A stretch of DNA of 64,000 bases from contig CAMBEQ010000001.1 in assembly GCA_945865545.1 (NCBI GenBank), positions 1 to 64,000 of the forward strand, in the 5' to 3' direction. Both the position numbers and the translations under genes were made by a program. Of this stretch, positions 52,888-63,600 are shown one piece after another (within the stretch, counting starts at the first letter, position 1; each line of letters opens with the position of its first letter). Source of the DNA: Sediminibacterium ginsengisoli (GTDB lineage Bacteria; Bacteroidota; Bacteroidia; Chitinophagales; Chitinophagaceae). The notes under the pieces were generated by a model. The model saw only the letters and a program-made list of their open reading frames with translations. It had not been told where the DNA came from and did no database searches.

Positions 52888-54513
52888 TTAAGGTTTTTTC
52901 ACCATGGGATAAGTAACCCCTAATTGTTCCAAATACGTACCATACTTTTCAGGTTGATAATAAAATGGTTTCATTTGTGTTCTATATTTATCCATAATTT
53001 CTTTATTTAAATGTATCGCAGGCGGATCATTGGCCGTAATAAATGGAATGTATTTTACATCTTTGGTTTGCACATTGGTAAAATAAGACTTCGCCTCTTC
53101 TATTAATTTTGGATTTGTAAAGCAATCTAATAAAGTCAAGGCAGTCGCTTCTGCACCAGCCAATGAACCCTTATGTGCAATAGGCGTAGCCATTGCTATT
53201 GCATCTGCCCAATGGTGTCCTTTGGTTCCAGGTATGTTGGCTGGATACCATAATACAATAGTTGGTACCGTCCAAGAAATATCAGCTATATCATCTGAAC
53301 CACCACCCCATGAAAAGGCAACCGATCCTTTTAATGTATCTAAGCTGGTTTTTAATCCATCAATAGGTTTGCCTTCATTGTCTTTTTTGGGTGCTTCTAC
53401 CAATGCCTGAACGGCTTTAGCCATTTGAATGTCTTTTTCATCCCAAGCAGGCATACCCACTTTTTTAATATTCGCGTACATGGCTTCCGCTAAAGGTTTA
53501 TTAAAATGTCCTGGCCATGCGGTACCTAAAACCTGATGTGTTACTGTTGTTCCTGTCATCATTGCAGCGCCTTCAGATATTTTAATGCCAGCTTCATAAT
53601 TGGCTTTAATGTCCTCATAAGTTCTTTCTCTAAAATAATACCAAACACTTGCTTTACTAGGTACTACATTAGGTTGGTCTCCACCATCTACCACCACATA
53701 ATGTGAGCGATTGGTTGGTTTTAAATGTTCTCTTTTAAAATTCCATCCAATGTCCATTAATTCAACCCCATCTAATGCACTTTTTCCACGCCAAGGTGCG
53801 CCAGCAGCATGTGCCGCATCTCCATTAAAATCAAAGCGAACACTTACCAATCCATTGCCTCCATTATCGCCATAGTTAGAACCAAAATCTCCACTTACAT
53901 GTGTAAAGATGCAAGCATCAATATTTTTAAAATAACCATCTCTTACATACCATGCTTTTGTTGCTACTAATTCTTCTGCAACACCTGGCCAAATGACAAT
54001 AGTACCTGGCATATGTTCTTTCTCCATCATTTCTTTCATAGCAATAGCTGCATAAATGATAACGGCTTGACCAGAATTATGTCCTTCACCATGCCCTGGA
54101 GCCCCTTCTACTATTGGATCTTTGTAAGCTACTCCTGGTTTTTGAGAAGCTTTTGGAATACAATCAATATCACTACCTAATGCAATAACAGGCGAACCCG
54201 AACCCCATTTGGCCATCCAAGCGGTAGGTACATTGGAAATATTTTTTTCAACAGCAAATCCATTTTTTTCTAATACGCTCGTTATAAAATTGGAAGTTTC
54301 AAACTCTTGAAAACCCAATTCACCATAACTAAAAATTTGATCTACCATTACTTGTACTTCTTTAGCATGGCCTGCAACACTGGATACTAATTTTTGTTTC
54401 ATCAGTGCAATATCTTTTTCAGTATATTTTTTTTGAGCAAAAACAGGAATACAGATTAAAAATGCAAAAGACAAAAAACATAATTGTCGAAGCTTAGTCA
54501 TGTGTTTTTTCAT
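52888..54513 (-). CDS. Secreted M20 amidohydrolase, AbgB-like
   Basis: A 541-residue metal-dependent amidohydrolase of the M20 AbgB-like group. Signal peptide about 1-26 (ending VFAQ). Metal-site candidates: D115/D117 in GSDIDCIP, H141 and H145 in GHGEGHNSG, E180/E181 in GVAEELVATK, H205 in THVSGD and a late HHWAD. Relatives split p-aminobenzoyl-glutamate or N-acyl amino acids. Long C-terminal tail of about 80 residues (from about 460) lies outside the usual domain. Second M20-type amidase in the window; not closely similar to that at 30623. Confidence 0.9.
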   Translation of the reverse strand: MKKHMTKLRQLCFLSFAFLICIPVFAQKKYTEKDIALMKQKLVSSVAGHAKEVQVMVDQIFSYGELGFQEFETSNFITSVLEKNGFAVEKNISNVPTAWMAKWGSGSPVIALGSDIDCIPKASQKPGVAYKDPIVEGAPGHGEGHNSGQAVIIYAAIAMKEMMEKEHMPGTIVIWPGVAEELVATKAWYVRDGYFKNIDACIFTHVSGDFGSNYGDNGGNGLVSVRFDFNGDAAHAAGAPWRGKSALDGVELMDIGWNFKREHLKPTNRSHYVVVDGGDQPNVVPSKASVWYYFRERTYEDIKANYEAGIKISEGAAMMTGTTVTHQVLGTAWPGHFNKPLAEAMYANIKKVGMPAWDEKDIQMAKAVQALVEAPKKDNEGKPIDGLKTSLDTLKGSVAFSWGGGSDDIADISWTVPTIVLWYPANIPGTKGHHWADAIAMATPIAHKGSLAGAEATALTLLDCFTNPKLIEEAKSYFTNVQTKDVKYIPFITANDPPAIHLNKEIMDKYRTQMKPFYYQPEKYGTYLEQLGVTYPMVKKP

Positions 54514-54739
54514 ATGGGTAATTTGAATTTAAGTTACAAAAAAATGTATAAAGAAATGGGTCTTAGTCTAAAATCTTTTTTTTCAATAAAAATCAATTTA
54601 TAAAATAATGACTAGCAGCAGCTTAGCATAATATATAATTTAAGGCATTATTAAAATAGGTATAATTAAATGGAATTGATTGAAAATATTTTCGATTGTT
54701 TTCTAGTATGCCTTTCCTAATTTATCAATTTTTATAAAA

Positions 54740-54747
54740 TACATTTG
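54740..54747 (+). promoter_or_regulatory. Promoter -7 box of the T9SS/fibre gene pair
   Basis: TACATTTG fits TAnnTTTG and lies 29 bp before the ATG at 54777. The upstream partner box is weak. Confidence 0.35.
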
Positions 54748-54776
54748 ACCACTTCATGTATTTTAAAATTATAGTT

Positions 54777-55292
54777 ATGAAAAAAGTGATCCTAATTTTT
54801 ATTGTATTAATTATTTCATCTACCATTCAAGGTCAAGCATTTTTTATACCATTTGTCAATATCAATAGCGGTAATACCCAATTAGCCAATACGAGTTATC
54901 ATTGGAGTTTTGGAGAAACCACCCTCATCAATACTTTAGTCAATCAAAATGGATTGATAATAACAGGGGGCCTTTTACAGCCAAACATTCATAGTCATTA
55001 TACATTGTCCTCTACTGCCATTAATGAGTTGAAATTAGTAATAGGCCCCAATCCTGTTAATAATAATTTTAATCTTTATTGCAACCAACTCAATGTATTC
55101 ATTGAAAGCATTCGAGTGACAGACGCTTTTGGACAATTGAAAAAAGTAATTAAAGGTCCTTTTTCGGGTGTAAATTTTAAAATGCAGATTCCATTTCTTT
55201 CGGCAAATACTGGAATATACTTTATAGTCATCCATTATATTGTGGATAATAAATTTTACAATACAAAAACGTACAAATTAATTAAAACATAA
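54777..55292 (+). CDS. Small secreted protein with a type IX secretion C-terminal sorting domain
   Basis: A 171-residue protein, start at ATG 54777 before the signal peptide (about 1-20, ending IQGQ). The first half (about 21-80) is of unknown fold with the SYHWSFGETTLINTLVNQNG segment often found before such domains. The second half (about 88-171) is a type A T9SS sorting domain: IGPNPVNNNFNLYC, IRVTDAFGQLKKVI and TGIYFIVIHY ending in YKLIKT. It would be carried through the T9SS and attached to the surface. The fibre gene begins 4 bp after the stop, so they work together or are at least co-made. Confidence 0.85.
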   Translation: MKKVILIFIVLIISSTIQGQAFFIPFVNINSGNTQLANTSYHWSFGETTLINTLVNQNGLIITGGLLQPNIHSHYTLSSTAINELKLVIGPNPVNNNFNLYCNQLNVFIESIRVTDAFGQLKKVIKGPFSGVNFKMQIPFLSANTGIYFIVIHYIVDNKFYNTKTYKLIKT

Positions 55293-55296
55293 GTAT

Positions 55297-56595
55297 ATGA
55301 CAAAAATATATTGCTGCATTGTAATCATCCTATTTACAATGTGTTTACCGTCTACCATTCAAGCGCAAAGCAATAAAGGAATTAATTTTCAAGCTATTGC
55401 TAGAAATAATAACGGATACATCATCCCCAATAAATTATTAAATATAAGAGTATCCATTAAAGTAGATACCGCTAGCACCAAAAATGAATACCAGGAAATT
55501 GTACCTGTCACCACCAATGCATTTGGTTTATTTACCATAGTAGTTGGACAGTATGAAAGCAATAAAAACATTACGATGGGTCCATTTGAAAATATCAATT
55601 GGTCCAAAGCAGAAAAATATTTACAAATAGAAATAGATACCCTGGGAGATTTAAGTTTTATTAATATGGGTGTACAAAAAATTAATTACGTGCCCTTTTC
55701 TTTTTATGCTGACAATGTGGGTGCTCAAAACATAAATGGAATTATTGGTCTAAGCCAAGGTGGAACTGGGCTAGATAACCTTTCGGATTTAAAAGCATTT
55801 TTATCCATTGATAAAATAGACAACACCCCGGATAGCTTAAAGCCAACAAGCGCATTGGTTACCACCGCACTTACTAAAAAGTTGAACACGCTGGATACCT
55901 TAAAACTTTCTGCCAGAATTAATTTTAAACTAAATAGTGCTGATACCCTAAGTTTATCTAATAGAATTAAGTTAGTTGCTAAAACCGATACCAGCTTTTT
56001 AAGTACTAGGATAGATGGTAAATTAAATAAACTAGATACTGCTTCATTAAGCAATAGAATTAATAAAAAAATAAATGCAGGGGAACTGGCTACTTCAGAT
56101 ATAACCACCGCTTTGGGTTATACTCCTATTAGAGATGATTATGGTAGTTTTTATGATACAGCAGCACAACCTGCTTTGGTATCCACAGCTACTGCTTTAA
56201 AATTTCCCTTCATTGGTTTTTCAAATAATATCACAGTCTCCAACAACAGCGCTTTAGCGCCTACTAAAATTTCCGTGTTGCATGCTGGTATTTACAATAT
56301 AAAATATGCGCTACAGCTATTAAAAAATGATGTAGGTGCAGATATTGCCAGTGTTTGGATTAGGCGTAATGGGTCTGCTTATTTGAATTCCAATGTTAAT
56401 TTTAACATTACAGGAAGTGGAATTAAAAATATGCTCACTGGCTCTTATTATATAGAGCTGAGCAGCAATGATTATATAGAATTGTATTACAGTATTAAAA
56501 ATAGTAATACCATTGCTACAGGTAGCATCGCTCAATTAACACCATCAAGGCCAGCAACACCATCGGTATTGCTTACCATTGACAGAATCAATTAA
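55297..56595 (+). CDS. Secreted fibre/adhesin-like protein with phage-tail-fibre motifs
   Basis: A 432-residue protein with signal peptide (about 1-23, ending IQAQ). N-terminal domain (GINFQAIARNNNGYIIPNKLLNIRVSI) is common in Bacteroidota surface proteins. Then GLSQGGTGLDNLSDLKAFLSI, as in phage tail fibres, four 16-residue repeats (194-256) of the form KLNxxDTxxLSxRIx, SDITTALGYTPI (also phage-fibre-like) and a C-terminal jelly-roll-like domain of C1q/TNF type (about 300-432). This is the layout of a trimeric stalk with a binding head. Probably a surface adhesin; partner of the T9SS-sorted protein just upstream. Confidence 0.8.
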   Translation: MTKIYCCIVIILFTMCLPSTIQAQSNKGINFQAIARNNNGYIIPNKLLNIRVSIKVDTASTKNEYQEIVPVTTNAFGLFTIVVGQYESNKNITMGPFENINWSKAEKYLQIEIDTLGDLSFINMGVQKINYVPFSFYADNVGAQNINGIIGLSQGGTGLDNLSDLKAFLSIDKIDNTPDSLKPTSALVTTALTKKLNTLDTLKLSARINFKLNSADTLSLSNRIKLVAKTDTSFLSTRIDGKLNKLDTASLSNRINKKINAGELATSDITTALGYTPIRDDYGSFYDTAAQPALVSTATALKFPFIGFSNNITVSNNSALAPTKISVLHAGIYNIKYALQLLKNDVGADIASVWIRRNGSAYLNSNVNFNITGSGIKNMLTGSYYIELSSNDYIELYYSIKNSNTIATGSIAQLTPSRPATPSVLLTIDRIN

Positions 56596-57884
56596 CCAAA
56601 AGGTTGATCAATAGAAATACTTTGTTTTGAAAAATAATGTGCGCCATCTTCAGCAATGTAAACACAATCTTCCAATCTTATTCCAAATTCGCCTGGTATA
56701 GAAATGTTGGGTTCATTGCTGAAACACATTCCAACAGCAATAGGAGTTTTATTTTCTTTTACAAAGTTGGTCCACTCATGCCCTTCCAATCCAATACCAT
56801 GGCCTGTTCTATGAGGTAAACCCGGAAGATTATAATTTTTACCAAAACCTGCCTCTTCAATAACTGCTCTTGCTGCTGCGTCCACTTGCTCGCAAGGAGC
56901 ACCAATTTTTATTGCTGCAAATGCTGCGTCTTGTGCTTTTTTCTCTAAATTCCAAACCTCAATTTGACGTTTAGAAGGTTTACCCATTACTATAGTTCTT
57001 GTTATATCCGATGCATACCCTTCGCAACTAGTTCCGCCATCCACCATTACTACATCTCCTTCACGAATCGTTTGAGGCGTAATACTTCCATGAGGTAGGG
57101 CAGAATATTTTCCTACTTGAACCGATGCTCCTCCATTAAAACCAAGTTTCTTAAAAGCTGCAGTAATATTATTGCTTAATTCAGTTTGTGACATCCCAAC
57201 ACGAATGGTAGTGAAAGCTGCTTTATATGCATCAATGGTTGCATCACTTGCCTTTTGCATTAACGCAATTTCCGCTTTACTTTTGATGACTCTGCAACCA
57301 GCAGTAATAGGCGTAGCATCTACAATATCAAATCCAGTCGCTAATTTTTTTACTCCATTGGCAATAAAAAAACGAACTCTTTCTTCCATGCCTATTCTAT
57401 TATGAACCACCCCTCTATCTTTTACAATGCCTAATATTAATGCATAAGGACTTTCGTGCTCTTCCCAACAACGTACTTCTTCTCCAAATACAGGAAGTAT
57501 TAATTCTCTTGCTCTGCCTTCTTCAAATTTCGGACAGATATAAGCAATGTCCCCTTTGGCAGGAATGACTACACCAAAAGTTCTTTCGCTTTGACCCCAA
57601 CGCATGCCCGTAAAATAATAACAAGAAACAGTGCCTTCTATAAAAATGGCATCCATTTTTTCTTGCGCCATCAAGCTTTGCGCTTTGGCAATACGTTGTT
57701 TTCTTTCGGCTACAGTAATAGGAACAATCCCAGCCATCATAGGTTGTAAATCACGAATGGCTTTTGGTAAATTTGCATCATTTGGTACGTCGTTGACATT
57801 AGCGCCAAAAATACGATTACTAACCCCTAATGTTCCAGCAGTAAGTGCGGTAAGGGAAATGAATTTTCTTCTATTAAATGACAT
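56592..57884 (-). CDS. Exported M24-family Xaa-Pro peptidase
   Basis: A 430-residue pita-bread metallopeptidase with a twin-arginine-like leader (FNRRKFISLTALTAGTLGVS). N-terminal creatinase-like domain about 60-195; catalytic domain from about 205. The full ligand set is present: D282 (VMVDGGT), D293 (ASDITRT), H362 (HRTGHGIGLEGHE), E391 (SNEPN) and E405 (RLEDCVYI). Classical prolidase or aminopeptidase P form, unlike the M24 protein at 6377. Stop codons of this and the converging fibre gene overlap in TTAA. Confidence 0.92.
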   Translation of the reverse strand: MSFNRRKFISLTALTAGTLGVSNRIFGANVNDVPNDANLPKAIRDLQPMMAGIVPITVAERKQRIAKAQSLMAQEKMDAIFIEGTVSCYYFTGMRWGQSERTFGVVIPAKGDIAYICPKFEEGRARELILPVFGEEVRCWEEHESPYALILGIVKDRGVVHNRIGMEERVRFFIANGVKKLATGFDIVDATPITAGCRVIKSKAEIALMQKASDATIDAYKAAFTTIRVGMSQTELSNNITAAFKKLGFNGGASVQVGKYSALPHGSITPQTIREGDVVMVDGGTSCEGYASDITRTIVMGKPSKRQIEVWNLEKKAQDAAFAAIKIGAPCEQVDAAARAVIEEAGFGKNYNLPGLPHRTGHGIGLEGHEWTNFVKENKTPIAVGMCFSNEPNISIPGEFGIRLEDCVYIAEDGAHYFSKQSISIDQPFG

Positions 57885-57957
57885 AATAATAAATTTTAAT
57901 GTATTTTAAAGGTAAGGTTAAATTAATAACATAAAAGTATTAAATTTAATTTTTCCT

Positions 57958-57971
57958 TTGACTTCTGTCAA
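57958..57971. promoter_or_regulatory. Small palindrome between divergent genes
   Basis: TTGAC (57958-57962), TTCT, GTCAA (57967-57971): a perfect inverted repeat 74 bp from the M24 peptidase start and about 150 bp from the esterase start. Possible operator; no regulator assigned. Nothing else stands out in this 234-bp gap. Confidence 0.3.
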
Positions 57972-58118
57972 CTCATTTTTTCATTTTTTACCTATTTCAA
58001 TTGAAACTACTCCGAATTCTTTGTCTATTAAGCCTTTGTGTTGTATCTCAAAAAATAGTAGCCAAAAAAAAGAACGCTGGAATTAAATATTTAAATTAGT
58101 ATTTTAATCTTATAAACA

Positions 58119-59537
58119 ATGAAAATGAAAAAATGTACTTTACTATTAACCATTTTATTGGTAGGATGGACATCATTAAACGCAGCAGTGCGCTTGCCCA
58201 ATATCATTGGGTCGCATATGGTGTTACAACAAAAATCTACTGTGAAAATTTGGGGTTGGGCTTCGCCTTCTGAAAAAGTGACCATCAAAACAAATTGGGA
58301 TAACAATTCTTATGAAGCAACTACGAGCAATGGTGCTCAATGGGTAGTCAATATTAAAACCCCAGCTGCAGGTGGCCCTTATCAAATTACCATTAGCGCT
58401 AGCAATACAATTATATTAGAAGATGTTTTAATTGGAGAGGTTTGGGTATGTGGCGGACAAAGCAATATGGAATGGTCTGGGGACCAAGGTTTAAAGGAAA
58501 CCTTGGAGGAAGCACCCAATGCAACCAATACATCTATTCGTTTTTTCTATGTTGCCAAGTCGACTTCTAATTTTCCTCAAGATAATCTAGAAGGGAAATG
58601 GATGGTATGTAGTCCAGAAGAAATGAAACATTTTAGTGCGATTGGCTATTTCTTCGGAAAAAATTTAAACCAAAGTTTGAATAGTCCTATTGGCTTAATT
58701 AATTCAAATTGGGGCGGTACACCAGCAGAAACTTGGACACCAGAATATGTCATTAACAATGATGCGCTTATTAAAAGAGGTGCCGATTCATTAAACGCAG
58801 TAGCTTGGTGGCCCCATAAAACGGCTAGAGCCTACAATGCAATGATTTATCCTTTAACCAATTATTCCATAGCTGGTGTAATTTGGTACCAAGGAGAAAG
58901 CAATACAGGAACCCATTATGCCTATGAAAAATTATTTACTGGTATGATTGATGCTTGGAGACACCATTGGAATCAAAATTTTCCATTCTATTTTGTTCAA
59001 ATAGCGCCCTTCACTTATGGCAATAATAATATAGGTGCTTTGTTAAGAGAAGCGCAATCAAAAGTAGCTAATCATCAAGGAACAGGCATGGTAGTGATTA
59101 CAGATTTAATTCCAGATATCACCAATATTCATCCAACGCGTAAAATAGAAGTAGCTAAAAGATTAAGCGATCTGGCTTTAAATCAAACTTATGGTTTTAC
59201 TACCATTGCATGTCAAAGCCCAACCTATGAATCACATACCATTGAGAAAGATAAAATTAGCATTAAGTTTAATAATGCCAATAATGGATTGATATCCAAA
59301 GGGGAGGTAATTCCTTTTTTTGAAATAGCCAATGAGGATAAAATATTTTATCCTGCAGAAGCAAAAATTGTGGGCAATACCTTGGTAGTCTTTAATAAAA
59401 ATATTAAAAGCCCCGTAGCAGTTCGTTTTGCATTTAACAATACAGCAATGCCTAATTTATTTAACAAAGAAGGATTACCTGTTAATTTATTTAGAACCGA
59501 TCATTGGGAGGTAAACACGCAGCCAATAAAAAAATAA
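58119..59537 (+). CDS. Secreted sialate O-acetylesterase family protein
   Basis: A 472-residue SGNH-fold esterase. Signal peptide about 1-22 (ending LNAA). Block I carries the nucleophile Ser115 in CGGQSNMEW; then SNWGGTPAETW, WYQGESNTGTHYAYE and a late DITNIHPTRK with the catalytic Asp/His region. Removes O-acetyl groups from sialic acids or other decorated sugars in the periplasm or outside. An Ig-like N-terminal sandwich (about 25-105) is as in known members. No sialidase or other sialic acid gene is in the window. Confidence 0.92.
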   Translation: MKMKKCTLLLTILLVGWTSLNAAVRLPNIIGSHMVLQQKSTVKIWGWASPSEKVTIKTNWDNNSYEATTSNGAQWVVNIKTPAAGGPYQITISASNTIILEDVLIGEVWVCGGQSNMEWSGDQGLKETLEEAPNATNTSIRFFYVAKSTSNFPQDNLEGKWMVCSPEEMKHFSAIGYFFGKNLNQSLNSPIGLINSNWGGTPAETWTPEYVINNDALIKRGADSLNAVAWWPHKTARAYNAMIYPLTNYSIAGVIWYQGESNTGTHYAYEKLFTGMIDAWRHHWNQNFPFYFVQIAPFTYGNNNIGALLREAQSKVANHQGTGMVVITDLIPDITNIHPTRKIEVAKRLSDLALNQTYGFTTIACQSPTYESHTIEKDKISIKFNNANNGLISKGEVIPFFEIANEDKIFYPAEAKIVGNTLVVFNKNIKSPVAVRFAFNNTAMPNLFNKEGLPVNLFRTDHWEVNTQPIKK

Positions 59538-59549
59538 TAGTTCTCTAAT

Positions 59550-60599
59550 TTACTTTGAAGAGGTAATGTTTTTTATAAATGTTACCTCTTCTTTGTTAAA
59601 AGGAGTTCCGTCTTTTCTAAATATATCGTGAAACCAAGTAGTGGGTTCTGGCGAGTCTAACTTACTGCCCCAAGGAAAAATAGTGTTGCTTCTTCCACTC
59701 ACTAAGCCCCAATTAATAGCTGCTACATGATATCTTTTAAAAATGGGTAAATGAGTAATGAACTTGCTGTTATTGGTTCTCGCCATGTACTCAGTGCAAA
59801 TTACAGGACGTCCAAATTTTACTAAAGTATCCAGTGCTTTTTTTAATTCAACAGTGTCGTTATAGTTATGAAAAGTAATTACATCTGAATTTTTAAGTTG
59901 GAAAGCGTTAATGGATGGTTGTTCGTTATACCAAACACCGGTTGACAATGGTTGAGCAGGTCTTACTGCCCAAGCCCATTCATACATTTTCTTTAATAAC
60001 GGAAGTGAACTTAATCCATATCCGCTATTGCCTGGCTCATTGTATAAATCCCATAATAAAATTCTGTCGTCATTTTTAAAACTGGTTAACACATCTTTTA
60101 CATATTTTTCTAAGTCTCCCCAAGCACTCATGTCATTATGTATATTCATTGTTGGGCTTCTTACCCATCCCGAATTGTGTACCCCTGGTTTTGGATCAGG
60201 TTGCTTACCAAGCGTCGCATCGGGATTCCAGCAGTCATCCAAAATACAGAAAATAATTTTTATTTTATTTTTGTGCGCAATGGCTAAAAATTGATTCATT
60301 CTATTTTTAAATCCAACTGCGTCGGCCTTCCAAGCCATGTCATGTAAATAAACACGCATCGTATTCATCCCAATGCCTGCAGCCATTCCCAATTCCTTAT
60401 TAATGGTTACTGTATCAAAGGAGGCTGCTTGCCACATTTCTAATTGATTGATTGCAGTATTGGGTAAAAAATTGGCGCCCACTAACCAGCCTTGCTTTTG
60501 ATACCATTCATTTGCTTTTTGGGAGGACCATTGCTTGTCTTGAGCAAAGCTGTTACTGGCTAAGCATCCAAAAATTGCTATTATTATTAATTTTTTCAT
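59550..60599 (-). CDS. Secreted GH5-like glycoside hydrolase
   Basis: A 349-residue TIM-barrel glycosidase of clan GH-A. Signal peptide about 1-20 (ending SFAQ). Two catalytic glutamates appear in expected contexts: acid/base E188 in LWDLYNEPG after strand 4 and nucleophile E270 in VICTEYMAR after strand 7. GMNTMRVYLHDMAW matches the strand 2 region. Target is a beta-linked glycan (cellulase, mannanase or xylanase type), not resolvable further. Lies between the esterase and a BNR protein gene, 24 bp after the latter on the same strand, so the two are likely co-transcribed. Confidence 0.88.
   Translation of the reverse strand: MKKLIIIAIFGCLASNSFAQDKQWSSQKANEWYQKQGWLVGANFLPNTAINQLEMWQAASFDTVTINKELGMAAGIGMNTMRVYLHDMAWKADAVGFKNRMNQFLAIAHKNKIKIIFCILDDCWNPDATLGKQPDPKPGVHNSGWVRSPTMNIHNDMSAWGDLEKYVKDVLTSFKNDDRILLWDLYNEPGNSGYGLSSLPLLKKMYEWAWAVRPAQPLSTGVWYNEQPSINAFQLKNSDVITFHNYNDTVELKKALDTLVKFGRPVICTEYMARTNNSKFITHLPIFKRYHVAAINWGLVSGRSNTIFPWGSKLDSPEPTTWFHDIFRKDGTPFNKEEVTFIKNITSSK
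59557..59591. terminator. Inverted repeat inside the 3' end of the GH5-like gene
   Basis: GAAGAGGTAA (59557-59566) pairs perfectly with TTACCTCTTC (59582-59591), 15-base loop. It codes for the last residues of the minus-strand hydrolase and lies 19 bp past the esterase's stop, so it may end transcription of either; a proper T tract is missing. Confidence 0.4.
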
Positions 60600-60623
60600 T
60601 TGTATTTTTTTATTTTTCTAAAT

Positions 60624-63600
60624 TTAAAGTTTTAATTGCAAATAAGCAAGTTCCAGTTTTTTTAATTGGCTATTCAAAGCTTGGTAAACTAATGTTTGTT
60701 GTGTTGTTGGTGCGAAATCAGCTCCCATGGTTTGACATTCAGAAGAAATGGCAAGAAGACGTTCTAAAATTTGAGCTGGATTTCTAAAAATATCCATTCT
60801 TGCCCCTGTTGAATGAATATCCATTAATTGCTTTTCTAAATGATATACTTCTTTTTCTTTTAATAAACTTTCGCTAGTATTTTGTTTTAAAAAATTAGCT
60901 CGATGCACTTCCATACGCTCTATTAGGGATAAGCAATTATTTATACTAGACAAGAGTTGTTTACCTAAATTATATTGTGCTTGTATAGAAGCACTATTTG
61001 AATGTAGATTTGGATCATTGAATACTTGAATGTCTTGCTTTTGCACAAAACTTCCTGTCTTTAACACTACCGTATACTTACCTGCTGGTACTTTGATGGG
61101 CGTTAATCCTGGACCAATATCTAAATCATAAATATTTAAAGGTCTGTTTCCTGCGGAATCTAATTTAATATAATTTTTTTGATCAGGTATTGTTTTTAAA
61201 GGGGGTAGTTCAATAGCTGTATGTGCCAGGTTCCACCATACTCTATTAAAACCTTTTTGTTTACTGCCCTCCATTTTATTAATGGTATCTCCCTTTTGAT
61301 TCAAAATAATAATAGTGGGGTTCTCTTGAACCTCTCCTGCTAAATAATAATTAATGCTTGCACCATAAGGTGGATTTTGACCTGTCGACATAGAAGATTC
61401 AGAATGTATCCCTGACTTATAATGAAATCGATACGCATGCTTTGGTGCAAATAATTCATTTTTATTTTTCACTGTTTGCTTACTCCATTCTCTTATAGGT
61501 GAAATGTCATCTAAAATATAAAAACCACGACCATAGGTAGCCAATACTAAATCTCTAAAGTTTTTTTGAATAGCAATATAATAAACAGGTGATGGCGGTA
61601 AATTATTTTTTAATGCTACCCAGGTTGTTCCATCATCTGGACTAATATACAATCCATTATCTGTACCTGCATACAACAAACCTTTTTGAGCAGGATCTTC
61701 CTTAATACTATGTACAAAAGAACTATTACTAGCTGGAATGCCTGCCCCTATTGCTTTCCAAGTTTTACCATAATCAGCTGTTTTAAAAATATAAGGTTTG
61801 AAATCGCCCAATTGTTGATAGGAAATACTAATATAAGCAGTGCCTGCATCAAAATTGGAAGGGTCAATACTTCGAATAGTTCCCCATGGTGCGATACCTT
61901 TTAAATTTTTTGTAACATTGATCCAAGTTTTTCCTTCGTTCACAGTTACTTGAATTTGTCCATCATTAGTTCCAGTCCATAAGACACCTTGCTTCACTGG
62001 AGACTCTGCAATCACATATAAAGTACAACCATCAAATGTCATCAGATTATCTGAATTCATTCCCCCTGAATTTTGTTGGTGTGATTTATCATTGGTGGTT
62101 AAATCAGGGCTAATCACTGTCCAAGACATTCCTTGATTAGAAGTTTTATGTACATATTGACTTCCTACATACACCACCCCTTTCTGATGTTTCGATAAAG
62201 CCATTGGAAAATTCCAATGCCAACGATATTTCATATCTGCTGGAGCCCAACCAAATCCAGCTTCCGGCCAAGGACGTACATCATGAGAATAACCCGTTCT
62301 AACATCAGTTACGTCTAGTCCTCCATCATAACAACCAGACCAAATAATATTATTATCAAATGGGTCCGGCTGTGCAAAACCACTTTCACATCCACCTACA
62401 CCTTCCCATAAACCTAATGGGATGGAGCCCTGCATACTAATGGCTGCAGTTCGATAAGAATATCCATCCTGTCTATTGCCCATCACATGATAGGGTATCA
62501 TATTATCTACAGCTACATGATACATTTGCGCAATAGGTAAATTAATATTGCTCCATGATGCTCCTGCGTTGGAGCTCATATTCAAACCTCCGTCATGCGC
62601 TACCATAATTCTTTTTGCATTTTTAGGATCAAACCAAATATCATGATTGTCCCCTCCTGGTTCATAAGTTCCTTCGCCATTAAAAGTAACGCCTCCATCT
62701 TTTGACTCCATAATAGTTACACAAATAGTATACAATTTATTTTCATCCTGAGTAGACACACGCACCCTTGTATAATAAGCTGCACGTTGCGCCATAGAAT
62801 GCGCTTGGTACATAAGTTTCCAATGTTCACCTCCATCTATTGATTTATATAAACCAGGTACCTTGTCTTCTACTAATGCATAAATAGTTGAGGGATTACT
62901 TTGCGCAAAATCAATAGAAGTTTTTCCCACTGGATGACCTGCTCCTCCTGGTAAACCATTTTGCATTGGCTTCCAAGTTTTACCACCATCATTGGTTTTA
63001 TAAAAACCACTCCCCGGTCCACCACTATTTAAATTCCAGGTTTTAATATCCACTTGCCACATGGCAGCCACTAAATTTTTAGTGTCTTTGCCATTTAAGG
63101 ATAAATCTATACAACCTGTATTTTCATCTACAAATAAAATACGCTCCCAACTTTGTCCGCCATTGGTAGTTTTATAAACCCCTCTTTCCTGTTGTGGACC
63201 ATGCATATGTCCCATGGCAGCCACATATACTGTATTCGTATCCGTTGGATCTACAATAACCTTACTTATTAAAACGGTTTCTTTTAGGCCTTTGTTTTGC
63301 CAGGTTTTTCCACCATCACTTGACTTATAAATACCATTCCCATTGGCATGGGCAGGACGAATGACAAAAGTTTCTCCTGTTCCAGCCCAAACTTGTTGAG
63401 GATGGCTCTCGGAAATAGCCAAGGCGCCAATAGAAGAATTATCCATTTGATCAAAAATGGGTTTCCAATGTATACCTGCATCCGTAGTCTTAAAAATTCC
63501 TCCAGAAGCTGCTCCCACATAGGATACCATTGGATTTCCAGGTTCTCCCACTACCGCAATGGCCCTGTTACCATCTGGGCCCATAAATCTAAAGGGCATG

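Noticed and set aside
55297-56595. Prophage tail fibre
   Set aside because: It has a signal peptide, a Bacteroidota surface N-terminal domain and no phage genes around it.
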